From NCBI RefSeq assembly GCF_030345795.1, contig NZ_JAUALB010000001.1:1049001-1113000 (forward strand): DNA of 64,000 bases, written 5' to 3'. A model generated the notes under the pieces. That model worked only from the letters and a program-made list of their open reading frames with translations, made no database searches and was not told where the DNA came from. Shown in pieces: positions 32,104-41,609 of the stretch (the stretch's first letter is position 1; the number at the start of each line of letters is the position of its first letter). The translations under genes and the position numbers were made by a program. The stretch is from Micromonospora sp. WMMA1363. GTDB lineage: Bacteria; Actinomycetota; Actinomycetes; Mycobacteriales; Micromonosporaceae.

Positions 32104-34611
32104 TCAGGCCGCCGCCGGCACGGACACCAGGCCGGATCGGCGGGGGACAGCCTCCGTAGCCGCGCCGGGTTCCCCAGGCCGTCGGCTTCCCACCGGCCGC
32201 CGCCGGGCCGGTTCGGACGGTGCGGCGGACAGGCGCGGTCGCGGTGGCACGTTCCCGGCGAGGGTCCCGGTCGCGGGCCGGGGCTGCGCGACCTCGGGTC
32301 CGGTCGCGCCCGGCCGGCGCCGCACGTGCCCGACGGGCGGTGATCCGGATGTGGCGGGACCGGCATCGCCGGCCGCCGCGGCGGTGGCGGGGCGCCGCGG
32401 CGTGGGGTCGCCGGGCCTGACGGCCGACGATGCCGCCGGAGCGCGCTCGACCCGCCGCGCGGTCGCGAGCACCGGCCGGGGCGCCGCGAGGGTCGACCCG
32501 CGTGTCTCGGGCCCGCGTTGGCCCGAGGCCGCCGCAGCACCGGGCCGGCCGACCACCGTGCCGGTCATCCGACGCACCCGCTCCTGGCCAATTGGCCAGG
32601 ACGGCGCGACCGCCGGAGCCGGTCCGGGCATGCCGTCCTCGGTGGCGACCGGCCGGGTGAACGCGCCGGGCCTCCCGTTGGACGCGCGCTCCGGCGCACC
32701 GGCGGCACGGCGGACGCCGGGACCGTCCGGCCGGGCGATCCGCCGGGCGTCGGGCGTCGGGTCCGGGCCGTCGTCGACGGGCGAGCGGGTCGGGGGCACC
32801 GGCCGGGGCGCGGACGGCCCCGACCGGTGGCCTGCGCGGGTGAGCAGTTCGGCGCGGACCGTCCGGGTCAGCCGCGCGGCGGCGACCGTGGCGACCAGTG
32901 GGTCGCCCACGGCGTATCCGCCGGGCCGGGCGGCCAGCAGGTCCCGCTCGACCAGCTGACGCAGCGCTGCGACGGCCCGGCCCGGGGACCACCCGATCAG
33001 GTGGTCCACGGTGTCGGCGTCGACCGGAGCGCCGACCGCCGCGGCCGCCATCAGCACCGCCCGCTGCTGGCCGTCGAGGCGGTCCAGGCGGGCGTCGACA
33101 CTCCGGCGTACCGGATCGGGCAGCGGCGGCCGGGCGGGGACGGCCCCGCCGTCGGGCAGCGCCGCCACGTAGGCCGCGGCCCGCCCCGGGTTCCCGCCAA
33201 CCAGCGGCAGCAGGGCCGTCACCAGGGCCGCCGGCTTGCCGGCCCGGTGCAGCAGGTGACGCAGCAGCCGTCCGGCCTCCACCGAGGACAGCCGGCGTAG
33301 TGACAGCCGGCACCGGTGGTTTCGATCGCCGGTCCGAGCGTCGGCCCACTCCGGGACGTGCAGCGCCACCACGGCTAGCGGCAGGGCACGGGTGCGGGCG
33401 CCGGCGAGGAGCCGGTGCAGGAAGTGACCCAGTTCTGGAGCGCCTCGGTCGAGGTCGTCGACGGCCACCGCCACCGGCTGCCGCTCGGCGAGGGCGAGCA
33501 GGCACTCCTGCCAGACTGCCGCGCCCCGCAGGGCGTGGGTGCCCGCGTCCGGCCGGGCCAGCAGCCCCTCCAGCGCGTACACCGCCTCGGTTCGGCGGGC
33601 CGCCGGAACCAGCTCGGAAACGGCGGCGGTGAGCCGCCCGCGTACCACCGGGGACGGGTCACCGGCGCGGACTCCGGCGAACGCGCGGACCTGGTCCGCG
33701 ACGGGTGCCAGCGCCTCCTCCGGATACGGCGGGCAGCTCACCCGACACCAGCGGACCGGCGTCCCGTCGACCGCCTGTACAGCCCGGATCACCTCGTGCA
33801 GCAGCCGGCTGCGTCCGCTGCCGGCCGGGCCGGCCACCGACACCCACCGGGGCTGGCGCTCCCGCACCGCCCGCACGAGCTGGTCCCGTACGGTCGCCAG
33901 TTCCCGCCGCCGCCCGATCAACGGTCCGCCGTGGCGGGCGGGCGTCGGGCGGGTCGCGGCGGTGGCGTGCCACACCTCCAGTGGCAGTGCCTTGCCCGCG
34001 ACGGCCACCGGCGGCACCGGGCGTTGCTCGATCAACCCGTTCGTGGCCTGGTGGGTGGCCGCGCAGAGCGCCACCCCGCCCGCCGGGGCGTACTCCTGTA
34101 GCCGCGCGGCCAGGGTGATCACCGCGCCGCTCGCCGTGCCGTGCGCCCCGTCCCGGGTGGCGGCGAGGTCCACCACCGCCTCGCCGGTGGCCACCCCGAC
34201 CCGGATCCGCAGCGCCGGCCCGCCGAGCAGCGACCGCCGGTCCAGCGAGCGCTGGATCTCCAGCCCGGCCCGCACCGCGCGGTACGCGTCGAACCCGTCG
34301 GATTCCCGGGCACCGAAGAGCGCCATCACCGCGTCGCCGACGTACTTCTCCACCACGCCGCGCCAGTGCTCCAGAACTCCCGCCACGGTGTCGAAGTAGG
34401 CCCGCTGCAACGCCCGGACGTCCTCCGGGTCCAACCGGTCGATCAGCGCGGTCGACCCCACGATGTCGGCGAAGAGGACGGTCACCGTCCGCCTCTCCTC
34501 CGGCAGCGGCCAGTGTGCGGGTGGCTCGGCGACGCGGCCCGTGGGAGGCGGCGGGACCACGGCCAGGAGCCGGCCGTCGGCGTGCCGCGGACTAGCGGTG
34601 GTGGTGTACAT
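32104..34611 (-). CDS. Class III adenylate/guanylate cyclase fused to an AAA ATPase-like domain
   Basis: An 835-residue cytoplasmic regulator-like protein. The cyclase domain (about residues 35-210) shows VTVLFADIVGSTALIDRL with the first metal Asp, VVEKYVGDAVMALFGARE with the second Asp, and RIRVGVATGEAVVDL. Next is a STAND/AAA_16-like ATPase (about 225-560) with GPAGSGRSRLL and VAVDDLD. The P-loop Lys is Arg, so ATP hydrolysis may be impaired. The last roughly 250 residues are Pro/Arg/Ala-rich and probably disordered, without the TPRs usual in this family. ATG 34611 is chosen; the open frame extends upstream without similarity. An upstream element is shared with the DUF5995 gene at 37795. 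Confidence 0.85.
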   Translation of the reverse strand: MYTTTASPRHADGRLLAVVPPPPTGRVAEPPAHWPLPEERRTVTVLFADIVGSTALIDRLDPEDVRALQRAYFDTVAGVLEHWRGVVEKYVGDAVMALFGARESDGFDAYRAVRAGLEIQRSLDRRSLLGGPALRIRVGVATGEAVVDLAATRDGAHGTASGAVITLAARLQEYAPAGGVALCAATHQATNGLIEQRPVPPVAVAGKALPLEVWHATAATRPTPARHGGPLIGRRRELATVRDQLVRAVRERQPRWVSVAGPAGSGRSRLLHEVIRAVQAVDGTPVRWCRVSCPPYPEEALAPVADQVRAFAGVRAGDPSPVVRGRLTAAVSELVPAARRTEAVYALEGLLARPDAGTHALRGAAVWQECLLALAERQPVAVAVDDLDRGAPELGHFLHRLLAGARTRALPLAVVALHVPEWADARTGDRNHRCRLSLRRLSSVEAGRLLRHLLHRAGKPAALVTALLPLVGGNPGRAAAYVAALPDGGAVPARPPLPDPVRRSVDARLDRLDGQQRAVLMAAAAVGAPVDADTVDHLIGWSPGRAVAALRQLVERDLLAARPGGYAVGDPLVATVAAARLTRTVRAELLTRAGHRSGPSAPRPVPPTRSPVDDGPDPTPDARRIARPDGPGVRRAAGAPERASNGRPGAFTRPVATEDGMPGPAPAVAPSWPIGQERVRRMTGTVVGRPGAAAASGQRGPETRGSTLAAPRPVLATARRVERAPAASSAVRPGDPTPRRPATAAAAGDAGPATSGSPPVGHVRRRPGATGPEVAQPRPATGTLAGNVPPRPRLSAAPSEPARRRPVGSRRPGEPGAATEAVPRRSGLVSVPAAA

Positions 34612-34669
34612 GGGCTCGCACCCGCCCTCTCCCTCGATCGTGGCTGACGATCGGAGACTGTCACCCGTG

Positions 34670-34700
34670 GGCCGGCCGGGGATCTGCAGAACGACGTATG
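34670..34700 (-). promoter_or_regulatory. Shared upstream element, copy 1 (before the cyclase gene)
   Basis: Read leftward from 34700: CATACGTCGTTCT, then GCA, GATCC, CC, GGCCGGCC. The same element occurs rightward at 37704-37732 (ACT in place of GCA and without the extra CC). The distance from element start to ATG is 89 bp here and 91 bp there. This is probably a regulator site or unusual promoter shared by the two genes flanking the LuxR-type ATPase. Confidence 0.6.
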
Positions 34701-34788
34701 TCCGCCGCCCGCAACCTTTGGTCATAATGTCGACGGGATGAGTACGAGAGGGCCGAAAGGCCTGTAGAACGGTCCACCGACCTGTGAC

Positions 34789-34794
34789 TAGGCT
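34789..34794 (+). promoter_or_regulatory. -10 element TAGGCT for a leaderless luxR transcript
   Basis: TAGGCT ends seven bases before ATG 34802. The bases TAGGCTTC-TG-CATG match the Nudix gene start at 9270-9285, including the spacing. No ribosome site lies before the ATG. Confidence 0.6.
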
Positions 34795-34801
34795 TCGTGT
34801 C

Positions 34802-37693
34802 ATGGCCAGCGATGTGGACGGTGTACCGCTCGTCGGCCGGGCCGACCTAGTCCAGGTGGTACGGTCCGCGCTGCTCGGAACCGTCGCCCAGGGGCAACCC
34901 GCGGCGGTCTTCCTCACCGGTGAGAGCGGGGTGGGCAAGACCCGGCTGTTGCGCGAGGTGGGCGCGGGGCTGCGTGACGCGGGTGCCCTCGTGCTCACCG
35001 GTGCCTGCCTGGACATCGGCGACGCCTCGCCGCTGCACCCGTTGTTGCAGGCGCTGCGCCGTTTCGACGCCGAGCTGACCGCCTCGCACGCCCGCACGTC
35101 GTCGGCGGTTCGCGGCCTGCTCGGGATGTTCGCCGAGGAGACCGCCAGCCCGGACGGCGCCGGGGCGTTGTTGGAACGCGTGTCGCGCGGGCTGCACCTG
35201 ATCGCCGAGGGACGGCCGTTGGTGCTCGTCCTCGACGACCTGCAGTGGGTCGACCGCAGCACCCGTCAACTCTTGCTCTACCTGCTCGCGGGCCTGGGCG
35301 ACCTGCAACTGTCGGTGCTGGCCGCGGTCCGGGCCGAGTCGTTGCAGGGGGCGCACCCGCTGCGCCGGGTGCTGACCGAGCTGCGTCGGCTCCGCTCGGT
35401 ACGGGTGGTCGACCTGGCTCCGTTGGACCGTTCCGGCACCGAGCAGCTCGCTGCCGCGGTCGTCGGCGGACCGCTGTCTCCGGACGCCGCGGACCAGGTG
35501 TGGCAGCGCAGCGGCGGCAATCCGTTCGTGGTGGAAGAGTTGGCCCGCGACCTGCGGGACGGCCGCGACGGGCTCTCCGACACGCTGCGCGAGATCTTCC
35601 TGGCCCGGGTGGACGCGTTGCCTCAGCACGCACACGCCGTGGTGCACGCGGTTGCCGCCGGGGTGGAGCCGGTGGAGCACTGGCTGCTGGCCAAGGTGGT
35701 GCGGCTGCCGGAGGACGAGCTGATCGAGGCGGTCCGGGCGGCGGTCGCGCACCGGCTACTGGTCGGCGCCGACGACGGCTACCGACTGCGGCATCGGCTG
35801 GTCGCCGAGGTGCTGGAGCACGAGCTGTTGCCCGCGGAGCGGGCCGCCCTGCACCGGCGGTTCGCCGAGGCGTTGACGGCCGCGCCGGCCGAGCTGCACC
35901 AGGCCCGGTTGGCACACCACTGGCGGCTCGCCGGTGAACCGGCGCGTGCCCTGCCCGCCGCGGTGGCGGCGGCCGAGGAGGCGGAGCGGCTGCACGGGTT
36001 CGCCGAGGCGCACCGGCACTGGACGGCCGCGCTGCACCTGGCTGGCGAGCCCGCTGCCGGGCCGGACGCCGACCGGATCGCCCTGCTGGAACGGGCGGCC
36101 GAGGCGGCGCACCACTGCGGCGAGCACGCCCGGGCGCTGGCCCTGCTGGAGGAACTGGCCGCCGCGGACGCCGGCGGGTCCGCCTGTGCGCTGCACATCC
36201 GCCGGGCCCGTTACCTCGCCGCCGCCGGTCGGTCGGCGCTGGCCGAGGCGGAGTACCAGCGTGCGCTCGACGCCGTCGACTGCACGCCCCGCGAGCGGGC
36301 CACCGCCGCGGCCCACGTCGCCGAGCTGCTGCTGCACCTGGGCCGGTACGCCGACGCCGGTCGGCGGGCCCGGGAGGCGCTCGAGCTGTCCGCGGTGGTG
36401 GAGGGGTCCACCTCGGAGGTGGTGCTGGCGAGCGCCGCGCTCGGGTTTTCCGAGGCGTACCTGGAGGACCCGGACGCCGGCTTGGCGGTCGTGCGCCAGG
36501 CGCTGGAGACCGCCGAGCGGGCCGGCCGGCCGGAGGATGTGGCCTGCGCGTACCTGCACCTCGCCGAACTGCTCACCGGCCCGCTGAACATCCTCGAGGA
36601 GGGCGTGGTGGTCGCCCGCCGGGGTGCCGAACGGGTCGCGGAGTTGGGGCTGGGCCGCACGTACGAGACGCGGCTGCTGGCCATCGCCACCAACGGGCTG
36701 TTCCGGGTCGGCCAGTGGGCCGAGGCGGAGAAGGTGGTGGCGGCGGCGCTGCGCCACCGGCCATCCGGTGCGGACGCCGTCGAGCTGCTGCTGGCCCGCT
36801 GCCGGCTCTCCGTCGGGTACGGCGACATCGAGGCCGCTGACCGGGACCTCGACGCGGTGGCCACCCTGTGCGCGGGCGGCGGGGCGCGGCACGTGATCCC
36901 GCTGCTCACCCTGCGAGCCGGCCTGGCGATGTGGCAGGGGCGGCACGACCTGGCCCGGCAGGCCGTGCAGCGCGGCCTCATCGAGAGCCGCTCCGACGAC
37001 TTGGTGATCCTCGCCGCGTTGATCTGGCACGGTCTGCGGGCCGAGGCCGAGGCGCGCGCCAGCCGCACGATCGACGTCGACCAGACGGCGGTACGGCGGC
37101 TGCGGGAGGCCGCCGACCGGGTGGCCCGCAAGACCGAGTCGGCGGCCCGTCCGGTACGTAGCGTGGTCGACGCGTTCCTGGCGCTGTGCGCGGGCGAGGT
37201 GGGCCGGCTTGACGGGAATGCCCCGGAGCTGTGGGCCCGGTCCGTGCTCGAGTGGGACCGGCGTAACCACCCGTACCCGGCGGCGTACTCGCGGCTGCGC
37301 CAGGCCGAGGCGCTGCTTGCCCGGCGCAGCCGTAGCGCCACGGCCGCGAAGCTGCTGCGGCAGGCGTACCAGGCGGCGCAGGGGCTCGGGGCGGTGCCGC
37401 TGACCTCGGAGATCCGCACCCTGGCCGGGCGGGCGCGGGTGCCGCTGGACGAACGGGGCGCCGCCGCGGCGGGCGTCACGTCGTCCGAGGGGGACGAGTT
37501 GGCCGCGCTCACGGCCCGGGAGCGGGAGGTGCTCGCGGCCGTGGCGGAAGGGCTGACCAACAAGGAGATCGGCCAGCGCCTGTTCATCAGCGAACGGACC
37601 ATCGGCGTGCACGTGTCGCACATCTTCGACAAGCTGCATGTGCGTACCCGGGTCCAGGCCAGCGCCATCTTCTTACGCAGCCGCCCCGCGTGA
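34802..37693 (+). CDS. LuxR-family (LAL-type) transcriptional regulator with AAA ATPase
   Basis: A 963-residue large ATP-binding LuxR regulator. An N-terminal AAA_16/NB domain has Walker A LTGESGVGKTRLLREVGAGL (about residues 38-57) and Walker B LVLVLDDLQWVDRST. A long helical TPR-like middle (about 380-830) follows, then a C-terminal LuxR helix-turn-helix: LTAREREVLAAVAEGLTNKE and IGQRLFISERTIGVHVSHIF. Such proteins integrate a ligand signal through ATP binding and activate transcription. ATG 34802 sits 7 nt after a -10 box, so translation is probably leaderless. A TTA codon at 37673-37675, seven codons before the stop, would make it dependent on the rare leucyl-tRNA. Confidence 0.9.
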   Translation: MASDVDGVPLVGRADLVQVVRSALLGTVAQGQPAAVFLTGESGVGKTRLLREVGAGLRDAGALVLTGACLDIGDASPLHPLLQALRRFDAELTASHARTSSAVRGLLGMFAEETASPDGAGALLERVSRGLHLIAEGRPLVLVLDDLQWVDRSTRQLLLYLLAGLGDLQLSVLAAVRAESLQGAHPLRRVLTELRRLRSVRVVDLAPLDRSGTEQLAAAVVGGPLSPDAADQVWQRSGGNPFVVEELARDLRDGRDGLSDTLREIFLARVDALPQHAHAVVHAVAAGVEPVEHWLLAKVVRLPEDELIEAVRAAVAHRLLVGADDGYRLRHRLVAEVLEHELLPAERAALHRRFAEALTAAPAELHQARLAHHWRLAGEPARALPAAVAAAEEAERLHGFAEAHRHWTAALHLAGEPAAGPDADRIALLERAAEAAHHCGEHARALALLEELAAADAGGSACALHIRRARYLAAAGRSALAEAEYQRALDAVDCTPRERATAAAHVAELLLHLGRYADAGRRAREALELSAVVEGSTSEVVLASAALGFSEAYLEDPDAGLAVVRQALETAERAGRPEDVACAYLHLAELLTGPLNILEEGVVVARRGAERVAELGLGRTYETRLLAIATNGLFRVGQWAEAEKVVAAALRHRPSGADAVELLLARCRLSVGYGDIEAADRDLDAVATLCAGGGARHVIPLLTLRAGLAMWQGRHDLARQAVQRGLIESRSDDLVILAALIWHGLRAEAEARASRTIDVDQTAVRRLREAADRVARKTESAARPVRSVVDAFLALCAGEVGRLDGNAPELWARSVLEWDRRNHPYPAAYSRLRQAEALLARRSRSATAAKLLRQAYQAAQGLGAVPLTSEIRTLAGRARVPLDERGAAAAGVTSSEGDELAALTAREREVLAAVAEGLTNKEIGQRLFISERTIGVHVSHIFDKLHVRTRVQASAIFLRSRPA

Positions 37694-37703
37694 CGCGCGT
37701 ACG

Positions 37704-37732
37704 CATACGTCGTTCTACTGATCCGGCCGGCC
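37704..37732 (+). promoter_or_regulatory. Shared upstream element, copy 2 (before DUF5995 gene)
   Basis: CATACGTCGTTCT, ACT, GATCC, GGCCGGCC. It matches the inverted copy at 34670-34700 in 26 of 29 aligned bases, apart from a 2-base insertion there. It starts 91 bp before the ATG at 37795. Confidence 0.6.
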
Positions 37733-37794
37733 AGCTCCGGCTGCAAGGCTGTGCAGCGTCGCCGGGACGGTGACGGGAGACAGGTGGAGGAGAG

Positions 37795-38565
37795 ATGACC
37801 GAAGCGGTTTGGGGGCCCGTGCACCGGGACATCGTCGACCTGCTCGCCGACCGTCCCGCGGACGTGCCGGCAGTGGTGGACCACCTCACGAAGTTGCAGG
37901 ACATGCTGGTCCGGTTTCCTCCGCTGGAGGAGAGTTGCCCGCTGGCCGACTTCAACAAGCTCTACCTGACCATCACCGAGAGCGTGCTGAACGGCCTCTA
38001 CGACGACTGGTTCGCCGACCCGGTCTTTCTGTCCCGGCTGGACGTCGAGTTCGCCGCGCGGTACTTCGACGCGCTGCGGCTGTGGACCGATTCCAGCCCG
38101 AGCTGCCCCAGGGCGTGGTCGTGCCTGTTCCAGCGGATGCGGGGCCCGGACGCCCGGCCCCTACCGTCGGCGGCCGCCGGGGTCAACGCGCACATCAACT
38201 TCGACCTGCCGTTCGCTCTGGTGACGACATTCGACAGCCTGGAGTCGGAGCCGGTGGACGGCACCGACCAGCACCGCGACTATCTCAAGATCAACGATAT
38301 CTTCGCGGACCGGATCCCGGGGCTGCGCCGTGGGTACCTGGACCGGTGGCAGCTGCTCATCGACATGCTCAACGGGGACATCGACGACTGGTACCAGGGG
38401 GAACTGGTCGAGTACACGCGCGACGTCGCCTGGCGTAACGCGCAGAAGATCTGGCGGTGCCGGCACGACCCGACCGCCCACGAGTGCGAGCGGGCGCGAC
38501 TGGACGACAACGCCGCCCGGCTCGGCCGGCTGCTGCTGTCCCCTCTCGGGGCGTTCCTGCAGTAG
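37795..38565 (+). CDS. DUF5995 family protein
   Basis: A 256-residue soluble, largely helical protein. It contains FNKLYLTITESVLNGL, LDVEFAARYFDALRLWTD, AAAGVNAHINFDLPFALVTT and a terminal LLLSPLGAFLQ, which I recognise as the DUF5995 family. The conserved AHINxDLP segment places a His and acidic residues together, reminiscent of metal-dependent or FUN-type helical enzymes, but no reaction is known. A very strong ribosome site (GGAGGAGAG) precedes ATG. It lies downstream of the LuxR regulator and shares an upstream element with the cyclase gene, so common control is likely. Confidence 0.8.
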   Translation: MTEAVWGPVHRDIVDLLADRPADVPAVVDHLTKLQDMLVRFPPLEESCPLADFNKLYLTITESVLNGLYDDWFADPVFLSRLDVEFAARYFDALRLWTDSSPSCPRAWSCLFQRMRGPDARPLPSAAAGVNAHINFDLPFALVTTFDSLESEPVDGTDQHRDYLKINDIFADRIPGLRRGYLDRWQLLIDMLNGDIDDWYQGELVEYTRDVAWRNAQKIWRCRHDPTAHECERARLDDNAARLGRLLLSPLGAFLQ

Positions 38566-38578
38566 CCGGGGACGGGGG

Positions 38579-38614
38579 GTCCCCGCGCTGCGCCACGGCG
38601 CGGAGCGCGGGGAC
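38579..38614 (+). terminator. Strong GC-rich hairpin after the DUF5995 gene
   Basis: GTCCCCGCGCT at 38579-38589 is perfectly complementary to AGCGCGGGGAC at 38604-38614. The inner GCGCC/GGCGC arms extend the stem to about 16 bp with a small bulge. It starts 14 bp past the stop. No T-run follows, as is common in high-GC actinobacteria. The remaining roughly 260 bp to 38874 hold no supported gene. Confidence 0.6.
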
Positions 38615-38874
38615 ACGTCCATCGGCCCACGGGGGTGGGCGGCCGCTGTGGGCAGCGCCCAGGCGGGCGTGACACGTGGGTACCCCCGTCCCGACGGGGA
38701 AAGCGGGTTCGTCGCGACAGGGGAACGGGTCGGCCCGGCCCGGGGGGTGTCGGCCGGCCCACCCGGGGTATGCCTGAGCCGTGACCTGTCCGGCCCGGCG
38801 GCCCGCCGCCCGACCCCGTCCCGCCGTACGATCCGGTCCGGCCCGACCCGGACAGCGCCGCACCGGCCGGGGCG

Positions 38875-39267
38875 GTGGGTGACGTGCCGCACCGATTCCC
38901 GTTCCGTTTCGACCGGCACTTCCGTCCGGCGCTGGCGGTGCTCGGTGTCCGGCCGGCGACCGCCTGGGTACGGGTCGACGACGACGAACTGGCCGTGCGG
39001 TTCGGTCCTTGGCGCCTGCACACCGGCCGACGCAACGTGGCCGGTGTCGAGTGCGGTGGACCGTACCGCTGGTGGCGAGCGGTCGGGCCGCGCCTGTCGC
39101 TCGCCGACGCGGGGGTCACCTTCGGCAGCAGCGCGGCTGCCGGCGTGTGCGTACGGTTCGCCGAGCCGGTACCCGCTCTGCTGCCGGGCGGTTGGCTACG
39201 ACATCCGGGCCTGACCGTGACGGTGGCCGACCCCGGGGCGCTCGTCCGGCTGCTCGCCGGATCCTGA
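38875..39267 (+). CDS. Conserved actinobacterial protein of unknown function
   Basis: A 130-residue protein, HRFPFRFDRHFRPALAVLGV at the N-terminus, beta-rich, with VAGVECGGPYRWWRAVGPRL and VTFGSSAAAGVCVRFAEPVP as the most distinctive parts. I recognise this as a recurring actinobacterial hypothetical (GPYRWWRAxG motif) without known function. It has no signal peptide or membrane helix. GTG 38875 or GTG 38884 may be the start. It is monocistronic. Confidence 0.6.
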   Translation: MGDVPHRFPFRFDRHFRPALAVLGVRPATAWVRVDDDELAVRFGPWRLHTGRRNVAGVECGGPYRWWRAVGPRLSLADAGVTFGSSAAAGVCVRFAEPVPALLPGGWLRHPGLTVTVADPGALVRLLAGS

Positions 39268-39344
39268 CGGCGAACCAGGTCCGTCCGTTCCACCCGAACC
39301 GGGGTGTTCGCCGGCCTACCGTCGGACCGGGAGGGTGACGGAAC

Positions 39345-41434
39345 ATGGGTGACGGACGCGGGGCGCGGCCGCGCCGGTCGCATGGGCGCCGGCGTTCGCC
39401 CACCGGTCCGTCCGGGGCGGTTCGGGCGGCCCGGAGTCCGCGCCGCCCGGATCCGGGCGGGCGCCAGGTTACCCTGCCGGAGCGGGTGGCCAGCCCTTCC
39501 CGGAGCTCGGTGCCGGCGAGCCGGCTACGCCGGTGGTTGTTCCGCCACCGTGTGCAGCCGGTCGGTCCGGAGGCCGCGGAGGGGCAGGCGCGGACCCATC
39601 CCTGGTGGCAGGTGATGTGCCTGACCGGGGTGGACTACTTCTCGACGCTGGCCTATCTCCCCGGCATCGCGGTGGTCGCGGCCGGGGTCCTCTCTCCGCT
39701 GGCCACCCTTCTGATCGTCGCGTTGACCCTGTTCGGAATGCTGCCGATGTACCGGCGGGTGGCCGGGGAGAGCCCGCACGGGCAGGGCTCCGTGGCGATG
39801 CTGGAACGCCTGCTGCCGTTCTGGCGTGGAAAGGTCTTCGTGCTCGTGCTGCTGGGCTTCGTCGCCACTTCCTGGATCATCACGATCACGCTCTCGTCGG
39901 CTGACGCCACGGTTCACCTGCTGGAGAACCCGCTGCTGCCCGCGGGGGTGGGTGGGACCGCGGCGGCCGTCGGGGTCACCGTCGTGCTGCTGCTGATCCT
40001 CGGCGGGGTCTTCCTGCTCGGCTTCCGTGAGGCGGTGGCGGTGGCCATCCCGCTGGTCGTGGTGTTCCTCGCCCTCAATGCGGTGATCGTCGCAGTCGCG
40101 CTGGTCGAGATCGTGGCGGACGCCGACACCGTCGGCGACTGGACCGGCGCGCTGACCCGGGCCGGCTCCCCGGGTGGGGTGGCGCTGACCGCGGTGCTGG
40201 CCTTCCCGCTGCTGGTGCTGGGCCTCTCCGGCTTCGAGACCGGCGTGAGCATGATGCCGCTGGTCGCCGGGGCGGGTCCGGACCGCAGGACCCGACTCGC
40301 CGCCCGGATCCGAAACACCCGCCGGCTGCTCACCGCGGCGGCGGTGATCATGTCGGTCTACCTGGTCACGACCACTTTCGTGACCACTGTGCTCATCCCA
40401 GAGGGTGAGTTCGGACCCGGGGGGTCGGCGTCCGGCCGGGCGCTGGCGTACCTGGCCCACGAGCACGTCGGGGAGGCCTTCGGCACGGTGTACGACCTCA
40501 GCGGCGTGCTGATCCTGTGGTTCGCCGGGGCCTCGGCGATGGCTGGCCTGATCAACATCGTGCCCCGGTACCTGCCGGCATACGGGATGGCTCCCGAGTG
40601 GGGGCGTGCGGTCCGTCCCGTGGTGATCGTCTATACCCTGGTCAGCGTGGCGATCACGGTCGTCTTCCGGGCTGACGTCAACGCCCAGGCCGGGGCGTAC
40701 GCCACCGGCATCCTCGCGATGATGGTGTCCGCCGCGGTCGCCGTGGCGATCTCCGCGGCGCGTCGCCGGCGGCGTCGCCTCGCCATCGGCTTCGCGGTGC
40801 TCACCCTTGTGCTGTTGTACGCGCTCGCCGAGAACGTCGTCACCAAACCGGACGGGATCACGATCTCCGCCCTGTTCATCGTCGGTATCGTCGTGGTCTC
40901 GCTGATCTCCCGGGTGACCCGGACGACCGAACTGCGCACGGAGCGGATCGAGTTCGACCGACCGGCGCGGCGGTTCATCGCGGAGTCGATCGCGCATGAC
41001 GGCAGGTTGCACCTGATCGCCCACAAGCCCGCGCACGGAGCGATCAAGGAGTACACGCTCAAGGAGCGGGCCCAGCGTGGGATGAATCCGGTGCCGGGGG
41101 AGGGGGACGTCCTCTTCTGGAGATCGACGTGGTGGATCCATCGAAGTTCAGCGACGTGCTGCGGGTCCGTGGCGTGCAGGTGGGCGGGTTCCGGGTGCTC
41201 CGGGTCGACAGCTCGGCGGTCCCGAACGCGATCGCCGCGATCCTCTTGGCGCTGAGGGACGCGACCGGCGTCCGTCCGCACGCCCACTTCGAGTGGTCCG
41301 AGGGTAGTCCGATTGCGCACCTGCTGCGTTACCTCATCCTCGGTAGGGGTGACACTCCGCCGGTGGTCCGGGAGATCCTCCGCAAGAGCGAACCGGATCC
41401 GACCCGACGCCCCGGCATCCACGTGGGCGGTTGA
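39345..41434 (+). CDS. APC-family amino-acid permease with C-terminal cytoplasmic domain, frameshifted
   Basis: An approximately 695-residue APC-superfamily transporter if one frameshift is repaired. After a basic N-terminal tail come [20 protein letters not shown] (helix 1 with its unwound Gly region), [14 protein letters not shown] and a dozen helices up to about residue 500, then a soluble C-terminal domain. The first frame runs to 41255 but turns into nonsense after GEGDVLF. From 41113-41120 another frame continues with [20 protein letters not shown] and ends properly at 41434. One C missing from TTCTGG would explain it. Either a natural knock-off of the tail or a sequence error. The start ATG 39345 has GGGAGG upstream; starts closer to helix 1 are possible. 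Confidence 0.8.
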
Positions 41435-41609
41435 CGCGTCGTACCGCGCCGAAAGCGGCAATGTGAAGGCGATTGGGTGATTCATTTATATGAGCCCCAC
41501 TCGGATCCCTTTATCCCCGTACGGTGACGTTCGGTGTCGGTCGCGAGGTCGGTGCCTCGCCGCCCGGACCGGTGCGGCCAGTCATGCACGAGGGAGAGGC
41601 AGGAGCTCG

